The position numbers and the translations under genes were made by a program. Below the pieces are notes generated by a model, which was not told the DNA's origin, searched no databases, and saw nothing but the letters and a program-made list of their open reading frames with translations. A stretch of DNA of 16,934 bases, taken from the NCBI GenBank assembly GCA_963661535.1, contig CAVLCC010000044.1:1-16934 (forward strand). The letters run 5' to 3'. Below are positions 12,501 through 16,125 of this stretch, piece by piece. This DNA comes from CAVLCC01 sp963661535 (GTDB lineage Bacteria > Actinomycetota > Coriobacteriia > Coriobacteriales > CADBOM01). How positions within the stretch are numbered: position 1 is the first letter of the stretch; every line of letters starts with the position of its first letter.

Positions 12501-12618
12501 CAAGCAACATACATAGAAGTGCAAGCAATATTCCACGTGCCTTGTGAGGGTTTGCTAAGCTAGATTCAGCTTTTATGTCCCCTCTCAAGTCCTTGTAAAA
12601 CTTTTGCTTTACTTTCAT
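550..12618 (-). CDS. Giant secreted cell-wall-bound repeat protein (CWB2 / 24 tandem units / MBG-like / DUF6273), probable adhesin
   Basis: This 4,022-residue protein starts at an ATG (12618) with AAAGGA about six bases upstream. Residues 1-51 form a signal peptide with an unusually long n-region, ending in ALA. Three CWB2 repeats follow (about 70-370), each opening with an R-L-[SA]-G-x-x-R-[YF]-x-T motif; in characterised clostridial proteins this family anchors proteins non-covalently to wall polymers. Residues 383-3118 are 24 tandem units, 3119-3703 are about seven MBG-like Ig modules, and 3704-4022 end in a DUF6273 domain with FWLRSP and VVPAF. There is no LPXTG signal or C-terminal membrane segment. 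The array is very Asp/Gly-rich and almost Cys-free. The architecture implies an N-terminally tethered stalk presenting the C-terminal domain. Adhesin is the likely role by analogy; no ligand can be read from sequence. The frame is uninterrupted over 12 kb. The gene is monocistronic, between a divergent rlmN and a terminator. Confidence 0.95.
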   Translation of the reverse strand: MKVKQKFYKDLRGDIKAESSLANPHKARGILLALLCMLLAILACLPTQALAREGQVSVPEGKVQRVDWSRLSGQVRYDTMQDIVQEGFSASDTVIIASGSSFADALSVTSLAGYYKAPVLLTEKDKLSEQTKAEITRLGAKKAIVAGGSGVITDNVVSQTESLVGKGNVERLSGADRFATVNEIYNSGKKQNAWGKVAIVASGNNFADALSMSPYAYAKSTPIFLTNNGTLYNEFVQTIKEDGFDSVVIAGGTAAVSKETENALTAIGVNVTRLAGQTRYDTSIEVVDWCISNGLCYEGLGIAYGENFPDALAGGAFCGSTDSVLMIANENNYSKIIDILQKNASSIKRAYIFGGNAVISDNLYAKFQEATIEDKTDTKKVTGEDGTCVVVDKNGAEVKANVTYDKDGNGTYVALPGATITTNDDGSYSVDLPHDAKGKDVNVNLTDNKTEKPVATGTVVTATDAGTNVRGTGATDRQGNVAFAKDSGTTNSDGKTTVTDKDGNTTEVEVKIDTDGDGKGDTPVPGAKVTVDEDGNYDVELPEDAKGKDIVIDITDDKNNPVKDDTKVTVTDEDGNKRGEGETKDGTVIFDKETGVTGQDGKVTVTDKDGKTTEVEIQIDTDGDGKGDTAVPGAKVTVDEDGNYDVELPEDAKHQDVVIKVKDDDGDPIKDGTKVTVTDNDGAERGTGETKDGTVIFDKGTGVTGQDGKITVIGKYDNPVEATITYDSNNDGIPDSPIPGAKLSYDKDNDRYVVELPEGYEKSNVQVNLIDKKLNKPVDVNTKVIETDYKGNIQAIGSTDSNGNVLFNVATGVTDDKGKIDVITKDGEEVTATITYDHDNNPLTAELPLAGAKVTANINGGYSVELPELGKGKNVTVQLTGEDGKAVEVGTKVSAADYDGNDRGTGETDAKGKVVFDKTEAATGKDGTASVTDKDGNTTEVEVKIDTDGDGIGDTPVPGAKVTVDDEGNYDVELPDGATGKDIVINVKDDEGTPLHGKDVTTKDSDGNTRGTGTTDKDGNVVFDKGTGTTGEDGKTKVTDKDGNTTEVEVKIDTNGDGIGDTPVPGAKVTVDEDGNYDVELPDSAKGKDIVINVADEDGTPLPGKDVTTTDSNGSIRGTGTTDKDGNVVFDKNTGATDQDGKTTIIGKTGLPEVVTVTYDKDGDGVPETPVPGAKVTYDKENDRYVTELPEGMDDDTVKVNITTEDLKDPVKNATVVKTNPEGEVTGVGKTDTQGDVIFDKDSKIDGTTGTDGKTEVTNLDGEKITATITYDDDNDPSTPEVPLPGAKVIPTIDGGYDVELPDIAKGKDVKVNLKGEDGKAVDEGTKVTAKDADGNIRGTGTTDKQGDVIFDKGEATTGKDGTATVTDKDGKQTEVTVTYDDDNDPSTPEVPLPGAKVTIDEDGNYDVELPEDAKGKDVTVNVKDDKGNPVPEGTEVTTTDSDGNNRGTGKTDKDGNVIFDKSEGTTDKDGKTKVTDKDGNTSEVEVKIDTNGDGIGDTPIPGAKVTIDEDGNYDVKLPEGVEGKDIVVKVADEDGTPLPGKDVTTTESDGNNRGTGTTDEDGNVVFDKNTGTTGSEGKTNLIGKDGHTIESTVYYDPKGTGDYVPLPGAKVTYDEANDRYVVELPDGAEDKGVKVGLKDLTTDSAVADGTKVITTDTDGNIRGTGTTVSGLVIFSTSDGKTDKGGQTIIPNPNPNPDTDKGETAYVKATVTYSKDGTNYLTLADAKVMGTLDGNYSTVLSEPAFGNDVKVKLQYVDANGNNPKDFGAGVSVSATDYNGNNRGSELTDSTGTATFLKATGITDNTDGKTVVIGKDGKETEVTVTYDKDGDGIPETPLPGAKVTYDKDKEEYVIELPEEADGKDVKVKVLDNETGDPVETGTKVTTTDADGNNRGTGTTDDKGEVIFDKHTGSTGEDGKTSVIGKDGKPVVATVMYDSDNDGDPETPLSGAKVTYDADKDEYNIELPEDAKGKNVKVNLTGEEDSVPVAGTTVNATDADGTHRASGTTDDKGDVIFDKNSGTTDKDKGETVIPNPDPVPGHNPDEGKTETSTVKATVSYDRDNSGKYVALGDVVVTANADKTYSLALPAAAKGLSVKVELSYVDSTGTVTGPVAGVDVDATDADGNSRGIETTDTQGIAYFLNTKGETTKPTDPSVPTDPEVPTNPTNPDDGGTTDVVDKDGNLITVKITSSDDDETWYAVGEATVSVSEEGYSIVLPASAKGKSVKVALAYQKSGKALGKDISVTAQDADGNQRGTELTDKYGIATFLKAAGTTDPDKGETDIPNPDPNPDATQGETATIKAKVEGTLDNKNWYAVGDVKVAAKTAELYTLELPENVKGVSTRVTLSYVTEDGTVKGQVAGVAVQATDFDGNYRGTQTTDTYGIAIFWATKGTTTDPTDPTNPGDGGTTDVIDPQTSSLVRATVEYKATSDADYTPLGETKVTAVEGENGAKTSYDVILPAKAKGLSARVTLSNIDEDGNVEGPVADVIVRATDSDNNYRGEGTTDELGQVEFLSTTGTTTDPDKDGTGGEQGGDGEDGGDGGKGGTTEVVTPEGQAVRATVQYLKDNSTWTALGNAQVTANEDGTYSVLLPAAAKGYSVQVGLAWVNADGPDTAFGADVSVIATDADGNYRGVEQTNESGIATFMYNTGTTTDPDKEGEGGDKGNTGGGTTDVTDPETKKTIRATIECDYADGAGYKRLGDVKVTLENGKVSLELPEGAKGYTTRVTLNYLSDGVVGDAASGIEVVATDADGNYRGSETTDTQGQVVFLRSAGTTTDPTDPTDPDDGGTTDVVDQDEKTVTAHVSYLADDDDTYISLGDVKVSANATANDGETAYSLALPASAKGKTIKATLTYKETGKPVVGVEVSATDADGNLRTTQTTDKYGEVYFYNTDGTTKPDGTVDVIGEDETDTVVATVTYEPVYNAGFVPVSGASISYNKETSIYNLVVPNEVAGKTFVVNLAYKTSGTVIENATVAATHLDGTDRGSRTTDFEGNATFLRSEGTTGKDGTTTITDDTETEVIATVMSAPQGTGKDGSYTTKVSGASVKVTTGEDGQGNWTVDLPYNVASRDVRVALSYKEDGQPYVGALVEATINGSSRGEDTTDASGYVYFLVKDITSSTNLSTASLDIPADGYTFAYKAYTPSITLTDTQTGDTLEAGVDYTISYTNNYNATTNSAKATAKIVGKGKYFSGRSIKFDIAQAELSSATLDNTKTRIYNADNQYVGVSGDVDKNVKTKNGVWVKSKDYELQGNVESQANADGTNPSTNTLLDGKETYVAKVVPTSSNFKGELPYDWYIHQKNISGAAINLESTGNVYDVAYHTPKITSVELAYKGASGEDVAALSRGNEFMSLGDELGDNKISRKDVGFDNVVVTGKGNFCGTAQTAYTVTAKSIADDDVEIVSDAKDYTYDREQKTAEVKSATYNGENVSYTLDQTGTSGTDAGDYALKLTGNGNYKDTKTIPWKIKPATINSLTLVDGTLTYNGGEQTKRVNKVYAGNVEVYSTEYKIEGNIKENAGDYTATATATSGNFTGYATATWSIGKASISSAIQSGSLTYNGSSQSPTLSVSSSNGATAELDEDYTFSATSGQATSATNAGTYTGTVTGKGNFEGSTTCTWTIAPKSLTDDMVTVPSKTYTYNNGNAITPDVTVIDGSTPLTIDTDYTVGTASTVGTHNAVVTGINNYTGTVTKTNAWTINSSYPTDADTYWIAQAYIQTDIKQGRHNVDGVSSDPTTLEMKRSKAQIDEDMKVLHDKQDKTSDGMDKNALTTMYTTWMTDDSYHLYTQWNNKKGSNGESETAKVTDENAYVEFRIIQVGEHLNTEGDSTSGDDSVITFMACHSLPTAQKMNSSSSNSDGWGNSYMKNTVMKNYVAKGLSGLTSAAMYPYKKVTTGYYISSKSIWDGDVTTTKTDQFWLLSYSEIFGNSSSSFVGTYCKDEGTQYTWFKDKITNIKSNNKALKSMDFTRQASGAYSDKSLYAGFWLRSPDINVGSKFIYVGNAGYSDSFSAGTNIGVVPAFAM
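553..1509 (-). other. C-terminal region ending in a DUF6273 domain (residues 3704-4022)
   Basis: After the last MBG-like module the protein becomes Trp/Tyr/Met-rich and globular in composition. Visible DUF6273-type landmarks in order are VEFRIIQVGE, a WGNSYMKNTVM segment matching the usual 'W..S.lR..L' position, DQFWLLSYSEIFG, FWLRSP, and the terminal GVVPAFAM. The final residues of the protein are the end of the domain, so nothing follows it. DUF6273 has no established biochemical role that I can state; a lectin-like or ligand-presenting tip is only an inference from its terminal position. Confidence 0.82.
1510..3264 (-). repeat. About seven MBG/YDG-like bacterial Ig modules (residues 3119-3703)
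   Basis: Residues 3119-3703 contain seven successive modules of about 75-95 residues. Each ends in a pattern like VTGKGNFxGTxxxxWTI or KIVGKGKYFSGR, followed by a short linker such as APKSL, KPATI or GKASI that begins the next. Inside the better copies are LTYNG near the start and AGxYT in the middle. This is the signature of MBG-type Ig-like domains found in tandem near the ends of Gram-positive surface proteins. The second and third modules are the most diverged. The role is presumably structural, extending the stalk before the C-terminal domain. Confidence 0.8.
3265..6546 (-). repeat. Tandem repeat array, units 16-24 with Pro/Thr/Gly linkers (residues 2025-3118)
   Basis: Nine further units share the later half of the acidic units (V-x-V-x-ATDADGNxRG, TTDxxGxAxFL) but carry [YW]xxLGDVKV and LPAxAKGxSVKVxL in place of the DTDGDG loop and VELPEDAKGKD. 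Most are separated by low-complexity linkers: repeats of PTDP/PTNP, NPDPNP, DPDKGE, and one extended Gly/Asp/Glu stretch encoded near 4975-5045. Linkers of this kind normally act as flexible or wall-spanning spacers. The last three units (from about residue 2780) are more diverged and lose most of the linker. The change from acidic to linker-bearing units is sharp at about residue 2025. Confidence 0.9.
6547..11472 (-). repeat. Tandem acidic repeat array, units 1-15 (residues 383-2024)
   Basis: Fifteen head-to-tail units of 107-120 residues (about 321-360 bp). A typical unit reads: TDKDGNTTEVEVKI, a DTDGDGxGDTPxPGAKVT loop, DEDGNYDVELPE, AKGKDIVIxV, then xGTKVTTTDxDGNxRGTGTTD and KDGNVVFDK. 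The second half resembles B-type/transthyretin-like stalk modules (CNA-B or carboxypeptidase-regulatory style), so a beta-sandwich is the likely fold, by inference. A D-x-[DN]-x-D-G-x-x-[DE] calcium-loop-like motif or a close variant occurs in units 2-11, 14 and 15. Unit starts by residue: 383, 493, 600, 707, 816, 925, 1032, 1139, 1251, 1360, 1469, 1576, 1685, 1805, 1915. Unit 13 is closer to the later family and is preceded by an NPNPNP linker. Confidence 0.93.
11509..12411 (-). other. Three CWB2 cell-wall-binding repeats (domain region)
   Basis: Residues about 70-370 contain three copies of roughly 100 residues, opening with RLSGQVRYDT, RLSGADRFAT and RLAGQTRYDT. The first two contain the FADALS motif and the third has FPDALAGG. 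Each copy also has the A-G-G/F-G-G strand motif (IVAGGSGVI, VIAGGTAAV, IFGGNAVIS). Three copies is the canonical number for CWB2 (PF04122), which in clostridial S-layer-type proteins form a trimer-like arrangement that binds secondary wall polymer. All three look intact, so anchoring through this region is expected. Confidence 0.93.
12466..12618 (-). other. Signal peptide of the giant surface protein
   Basis: Residues 1-51 comprise a long charged n-region (about 28 residues with several Lys/Arg), a hydrophobic core starting around ILLALLCMLLAILA, and a polar end reading QALA before REG. This fits Sec export with signal-peptidase-I cleavage after residue 51. No alternative Met lies before the core, so the long n-region is not an annotation artefact from choosing an upstream start. 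Confidence 0.85.
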
Positions 12619-12664
12619 GTGTCATCCTTTCGTTTGACCTTTACCTTACCGACCGCGCAAGTTG

Positions 12665-12750
12665 ATAGACTCATTTAGAAAAACATTTATTACAGGCAAA
12701 ACAGATTTTTTTGTAAGTCTATTCCTACACTAGTCTATGAATTATAGACT
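12665..12750. promoter_or_regulatory. Cluster of four ATAGACT/AGTCTAT boxes, probable operator
   Basis: The 7-mer occurs four times in 86 bp: ATAGACT at 12665-12671, AGTCTAT at 12716-12722, AGTCTAT at 12732-12738 and ATAGACT at 12744-12750. The last two form a perfect inverted repeat with a 5-nt spacer that covers the candidate -10 box, a typical repressor arrangement. The first two could also pair in the leader RNA as a 7-bp stem around a 44-nt loop. No regulator gene is visible in the window. Confidence 0.55.
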
Positions 12751-12768
12751 CTTTTTTTTTTAGGTAAA
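12741..12768 (-). promoter_or_regulatory. Candidate promoter of the giant surface-protein gene
   Basis: On the minus strand a perfect -10 hexamer TATAAT (12746-12741) follows, after 16 nt, TTTACC (12768-12763), which matches four of six -35 positions. Ten consecutive A residues in the spacer could bend the DNA. This would give a leader of about 115 nt before the ATG at 12618. The -10 is embedded in a palindrome described separately. Prediction is by motif only. Confidence 0.5.
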
Positions 12769-12776
12769 TACTTCCT

Positions 12777-12795
12777 TTTCTGAAAACTTTCTGAA
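12777..12795 (-). promoter_or_regulatory. Tandem TTCAGAAA direct repeat upstream of the candidate promoter
   Basis: Minus-strand TTCAGAAA occurs twice, at 12795-12788 and 12784-12777, start to start 11 bp apart (one helical turn). It ends eight bases upstream of the candidate -35. Spacing and position resemble OmpR/PhoB-family activator sites, but the identity of any binding protein is unknown. Confidence 0.35.
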
Positions 12796-13010
12796 TGGCG
12801 TATTTTGGGTGAATATTTGATGTTTTGTATGGGCGGGGGCTTTATTTTATGTGAATTGTTAGTGCTATAGTAGTGCAGTTTTCTTGTTTTTAGTATTAGT
12901 TTTTGACAGTTTAGGCGAAAACGTCAAGTGCATAGTTGCAAGTGATTTGAAAATTTCTACGCAAAAGATTGCATGACGCACTTGGGCTCAATATTCTTAA
13001 AGCAACCAGA

Positions 13011-13019
13011 TGCTATAAA
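13011..13019 (+). promoter_or_regulatory. Candidate extended -10 element for rlmN
   Basis: TGCTATAAA at 13011-13019 fits the extended -10 pattern TGnTATAAT with one mismatch, giving a leader of about 65 nt before the rlmN start. No good -35 is present at the usual distance, which extended -10 promoters can tolerate. A second weaker TGCTATTTA lies at 13050-13058. Confidence 0.35.
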
Positions 13020-13091
13020 TTACTTAATACATAATGCATATTTTAGATATGCTATTTATCTATAACATAGGTTTATAACAAAGGAATTTTT

Positions 13092-14132
13092 ATGAGCAGA
13101 ACTCTTCCCGAAATTGCTGGCATTAAAGCATTTGACCACAATGGTTTGGTTGAAATTGCACAACAACTAAATATGCCAAAGTATAAGGTTGACCAACTAG
13201 AGACGTGGATTTATCAAAAGCATGCCTCGTCATATGATGAGATGACTAATTTGTCTAAGAAGCACAGGGAAGTTTTTTCAAAAGACTACCCTTTATATAG
13301 CCCGAGTGTTTTAAAGAAATTTGTATCTTTAGACGGCACGCGAAAATATCTTGTTGGTTTTGCAGATGGAACTGTTGTTGAAACTGTTGGAATTCCTAGT
13401 AATAATAGACTAACAGTTTGTTTTTCAACTCAAGCTGGATGCAGTATGGGCTGCGCCTTTTGTGCAACTGGAAAAGGTGGATTTAAGCGAAACCTTGCGC
13501 CGGGCGAGATTTTTGATCAAATTGCAGTTGTTGCCTTGGATTTTGGGCGCAACGTAACTAATGCTGTTGCGATGGGTCAAGGTGAGCCTTTTTTAAATTA
13601 TGATGCTGTCTTGGGTGCTGTAAGATTTATGAATTCTAAAAATGGCGCTGGTATTGGTGCTAGACATATAACAATTTCAACTTGTGGTATTGTTCCAGCT
13701 ATTGCAAAGCTAGCTAAAGAGCACGAGCAATTCACTTTGGCAATTTCTCTACATTCAGCTGTGCAAAATACTCGTAATAAACTTATGCCAAATGTTCGCA
13801 ATTATAATTTAGAGCGTCTGCGCGCATCAATTAGTTCATACTCTGAAGCAACAGGACGCAGACCTACCTTTGAATATACTATGATAAATGGTGTAAACGA
13901 CACAGATGATGAGTTAGATGCTCTAATTGATTTTTGTCATGGTATGTTGTGTCATGTAAATCTTATTTCACTAAATAAAATTAGTGAGACTGGTTATAAG
14001 CCTTCTAAAAAACTCCGTATTGAGTATTTTTGCAACTGTCTAAACGCTAGTGGAATAGAAACATCAATTCGCAACTCTAAAGGTAGTGATATTGCAGGGG
14101 CCTGTGGACAGCTTACTCAAAATAATGCATAA
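13092..14132 (+). CDS. rlmN: Dual-specificity RNA methyltransferase RlmN (23S rRNA A2503 / tRNA A37 C2-methylation)
   Basis: This 346-residue radical-SAM enzyme starts at an ATG preceded by AAGGA at six-base spacing. RlmN enzymes methylate C2 of A2503 in 23S rRNA, and of A37 in some tRNAs, using two SAM molecules and a transient methyl-Cys. Visible here are an N-terminal helical RNA-binding domain (about 15-70); the catalytic Cys in TVCFS (C110); the [4Fe-4S] ligands C117, C121 and C124 in QAGCSMGCAFCATG; the SAM-binding GQGEP at 162-166, commonly GMGEP in this family; SLHS around 219-222; and the methyl-carrying Cys (C338) in GACGQL near the C-terminus. The QAGC form is typical of actinobacterial RlmN. 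Length and the N-terminal domain favour RlmN over Cfr, which shares the same core motifs. It stands alone, divergent from the giant gene and convergent with the par cluster. Confidence 0.93.
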   Translation: MSRTLPEIAGIKAFDHNGLVEIAQQLNMPKYKVDQLETWIYQKHASSYDEMTNLSKKHREVFSKDYPLYSPSVLKKFVSLDGTRKYLVGFADGTVVETVGIPSNNRLTVCFSTQAGCSMGCAFCATGKGGFKRNLAPGEIFDQIAVVALDFGRNVTNAVAMGQGEPFLNYDAVLGAVRFMNSKNGAGIGARHITISTCGIVPAIAKLAKEHEQFTLAISLHSAVQNTRNKLMPNVRNYNLERLRASISSYSEATGRRPTFEYTMINGVNDTDDELDALIDFCHGMLCHVNLISLNKISETGYKPSKKLRIEYFCNCLNASGIETSIRNSKGSDIAGACGQLTQNNA

Positions 14133-14157
14133 TTAGTTTGTTTTATTTGAAATTTTG

Positions 14158-14178
14158 AATATAGCGTTTTGCAATATT
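14158..14178. terminator. Weak hairpin between the convergent rlmN and ORF94 genes
   Basis: AATAT-a-GC and GC-a-ATATT form an imperfect stem around a short T-rich loop in the 48-bp convergent spacer. It is AT-rich with an internal mismatch and no long T tract. It may help end transcription from both sides, but it is much weaker than the hairpin at 457-490. Confidence 0.25.
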
Positions 14179-14180
14179 TG

Positions 14181-14465
14181 TTACGAAGCTGTTTCTGATT
14201 CTTCTTGGTGTTTAATATTAGTAGATATAACATTATCCCAAGCAGAGTCTACTTCTGTTTTATTTTCTGTTACTTGATATTGCTCTGGAGCAATAAGTTG
14301 TGTAGCATTTCTATAATGTTTCACAACTTTTTTAGTGCTCTTTAACACAGCTCCCAATTGGTCACTTGCTTCTTTTTTTAATTGTTTGTTGCTTATAAGA
14401 ATAACTGATAGTGCTACAGAAAAACCTATAAAGGCTCCTATCATTGCAAGTTTACTATTATTCAT
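14181..14465 (-). CDS. Small single-pass membrane protein downstream of parB (unknown function)
   Basis: The 94-residue product starts at an ATG (14465) with AAGGA six bases upstream, 24 bp after the parB stop. It has one strong hydrophobic segment at about residues 6-25 (AMIGAFIGFSVALSVILIS), followed by a Lys-rich, probably helical segment (about 26-52) and an acidic polar tail ending in Glu/Ser. The shape, a short N-terminus with one anchor and a charged helix, resembles YtxH-like small envelope proteins, but I do not recognise a family. Position and spacing suggest it is co-transcribed with parA and parB. Whether it has any role in segregation is unknown. It is not a shadow frame: it has its own ribosome binding site and no competing frame. 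Confidence 0.8.
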   Translation of the reverse strand: MNNSKLAMIGAFIGFSVALSVILISNKQLKKEASDQLGAVLKSTKKVVKHYRNATQLIAPEQYQVTENKTEVDSAWDNVISTNIKHQEESETAS

Positions 14466-14489
14466 TGTTCGTCCTTTTTTCTAGCTGTT

Positions 14490-15368
14490 CTATAAATCAT
14501 TTTCTTCGTTATTTGTTTCTTGTGTTATATTCTCAAATATTCTTTTTAGATCTTCTTCATCTGTAAATTCTATTTCTATTTTATTTTTCCCTCTTGAGCT
14601 TTTAACCTTTACGGGTGCGTCAAGTTTTTTTCTAAGTCTTCTTGCAACAAGTTTAAATGATTTTGGAGTTGCAGGTTTTCCTTCTTTTGGAATACCTTGG
14701 ATAGAATACAGTTTGGCTATTTTTTCTGTGTCGCGTACAGATAATCCTTCGTTCGCAATTTTTTGAGCTAGTTGTTTTCTTTTATCTTCCTCCTCAACAG
14801 GAATAGATAAAATTGCTCTTGCATGACCACTAGTTATCTTGCCATCAAACATCATTTCTTGAATATCTTCTGGCAAATCTAATAGTCTTAGAGCATTTGA
14901 AATTGTTGATGCGTTTTTGCTAATTGCTCTTGCAATATCTTTTTGCTTATAATTACCTAGATCCATGAGACGTTTATATCCCCATGCTTCTTCAATTGGA
15001 TTAAGGTTATCTCTTTGTAGGTTTTCTACAAGTGCAATTTCTTGAGACTCCAAGTCGCTCATACTTACAACTCTTACAGGGATCGTTTCTAATCCTGCTT
15101 TTTTGCAAGCATGGTATCTTCTCTCTCCAGCTACAATTTGGTATCCATCTCCAAATGGACGCACAATAATTGGCTGAAGCAAACCATCTTTTTTAATTGA
15201 ATTAGAAAGATCTTCTATCTTCTCTTGATTAAAATGAGATCTAGGTTGATCTGGATTGGGTGTAATTTTAGAAATATGAACTTCACTAACTACCGTATTG
15301 CTACCGCTTTCTGCCGCGGCATTTCCAATTAAAGAATCTAATCCTTTTCCAAGTCCACCTTTAGCCAC
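14490..15368 (-). CDS. parB: Chromosome-partitioning protein ParB (CTP-dependent parS-binding clamp)
   Basis: The 292-residue protein starts at a GTG (15368) that overlaps the parA stop by 8 bp (GTGGCTAA), implying translational coupling. ParB binds parS, uses CTP to close as a sliding clamp on DNA, and is positioned by ParA. Visible parts: a basic N-terminal ParA-stimulating motif GLGKGLDSLIG (5-15); the ParB/Srx CTP-binding domain with GERRYHA (81-87) and ENLQRDNLNPIEEA (115-128); a helix-turn-helix around 138-165 (QKDIARAISKNASTISNALR) and the following GKITSGHARAIL; and a C-terminal dimerisation segment rich in charged residues ending with an acidic tail. Length is normal for chromosomal ParB. 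Three TTTCACGTGAAA parS cores lie upstream of parA in this window, matching its expected target. Confidence 0.96.
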   Translation of the reverse strand: MAKGGLGKGLDSLIGNAAAESGSNTVVSEVHISKITPNPDQPRSHFNQEKIEDLSNSIKKDGLLQPIIVRPFGDGYQIVAGERRYHACKKAGLETIPVRVVSMSDLESQEIALVENLQRDNLNPIEEAWGYKRLMDLGNYKQKDIARAISKNASTISNALRLLDLPEDIQEMMFDGKITSGHARAILSIPVEEEDKRKQLAQKIANEGLSVRDTEKIAKLYSIQGIPKEGKPATPKSFKLVARRLRKKLDAPVKVKSSRGKNKIEIEFTDEEDLKRIFENITQETNNEENDL

Positions 15369-16125
15369 GTTTAATCACTTCCTTTGCCAAGTCCATATAT
15401 GATTGAGCTCCTTTTGATGTTGGCATATAATCAATTATCGATTGTGAATAACTTGGTGCTTCTGCAAGTTTTACTGTTCTAGGAATTACCGTTTTAAAAA
15501 CTTGCTTTCCAAAATAATTTTTTACTTCTTCTGAGACCTGCAAACATAAAGATGTTCGCTTATCGTACATTGTAAGTAGTATTCCAAATATTTCTAGGTC
15601 AGGGTTCATATGATTTTTGACAAGTTTCATAGATTCAACAAGTTTTGACACTCCCTCAAGCGCATAGTACTCACATTGAATTGGAATTATCAGACTATTT
15701 GCTGCTGTAAGAGCATTGATTGTTAAAAGTCCTAAAGAAGGTGGGCAGTCAATTATCACATAATCATATTTATTTAAAAGAGGTTTTAGAGCGTCTCTGA
15801 GTCTTGTCTCTCTAGCTATAACAGACACTAGTTCCACTTCGGCCCCTGCAAGGTTAATAGTAGCTGGAACCAAATCCACATTTCTAGTATCTATGTCCTG
15901 AATAATATTCTCTATAGGTACATCATTTAAAAGGACGTCGTATATGCACCCTTTATCAGTGATCTTTTGTCCACCTATACCGCTTGTTGAATTTCCTTGT
16001 GGATCTAAATCTACAAGTAGAACTTTCTTTTTCATTTGTCCCAATGCAGCTGACAAATTTATTGATGTTGTGGATTTTCCCACTCCACCTTTTTGATTCA
16101 TAATTGCAAAGACTGTGGCTGCCAT
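15361..16125 (-). CDS. parA: Chromosome-partitioning ATPase ParA (Soj-like)
   Basis: The 254-residue protein starts at an ATG (16125) preceded by GAGG at about six bases. ParA forms ATP-dependent dimers that bind the nucleoid nonspecifically; ParB-parS stimulates ATP hydrolysis, producing segregation and origin positioning. In some species it also regulates DnaA. Visible are the deviant Walker A motif KGGVGKSTT (12-20) with the signature Lys, the Walker A-prime/switch segment VDLDPQGN (38-45), and Walker B in VIIDCPPSLG (123-132). The chromosomal-type length, without an N-terminal DNA-binding extension, separates it from plasmid type-Ia ParA. It is first in a three-gene minus-strand cluster. 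A MinD or cobyrinic-acid-synthase-like role is excluded by the adjacent parB. Confidence 0.96.
   Translation of the reverse strand: MAATVFAIMNQKGGVGKSTTSINLSAALGQMKKKVLLVDLDPQGNSTSGIGGQKITDKGCIYDVLLNDVPIENIIQDIDTRNVDLVPATINLAGAEVELVSVIARETRLRDALKPLLNKYDYVIIDCPPSLGLLTINALTAANSLIIPIQCEYYALEGVSKLVESMKLVKNHMNPDLEIFGILLTMYDKRTSLCLQVSEEVKNYFGKQVFKTVIPRTVKLAEAPSYSQSIIDYMPTSKGAQSYMDLAKEVIKRG

Larger units (their letters stand above)
12619..13091. other. Divergent intergenic region between the giant gene and rlmN (473 bp)
   Basis: No open frame of note was seen here. The left half holds the giant-gene leader, ATAGACT boxes, candidate promoter and TTCAGAAA repeats. The right half holds three CAAGTG boxes (12925-12931 and 12939-12944 direct, 12978-12984 inverted) and, nearest rlmN, an extended -10-like element. 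The length is generous for two divergent promoters and suggests regulated expression of at least one side. Confidence 0.7.

Noticed and set aside
12903..12908. Perfect TTGACA hexamer as a -35 for rlmN
   Set aside because: No acceptable -10 lies 16-19 bases downstream, and it is about 185 bp from the start codon.
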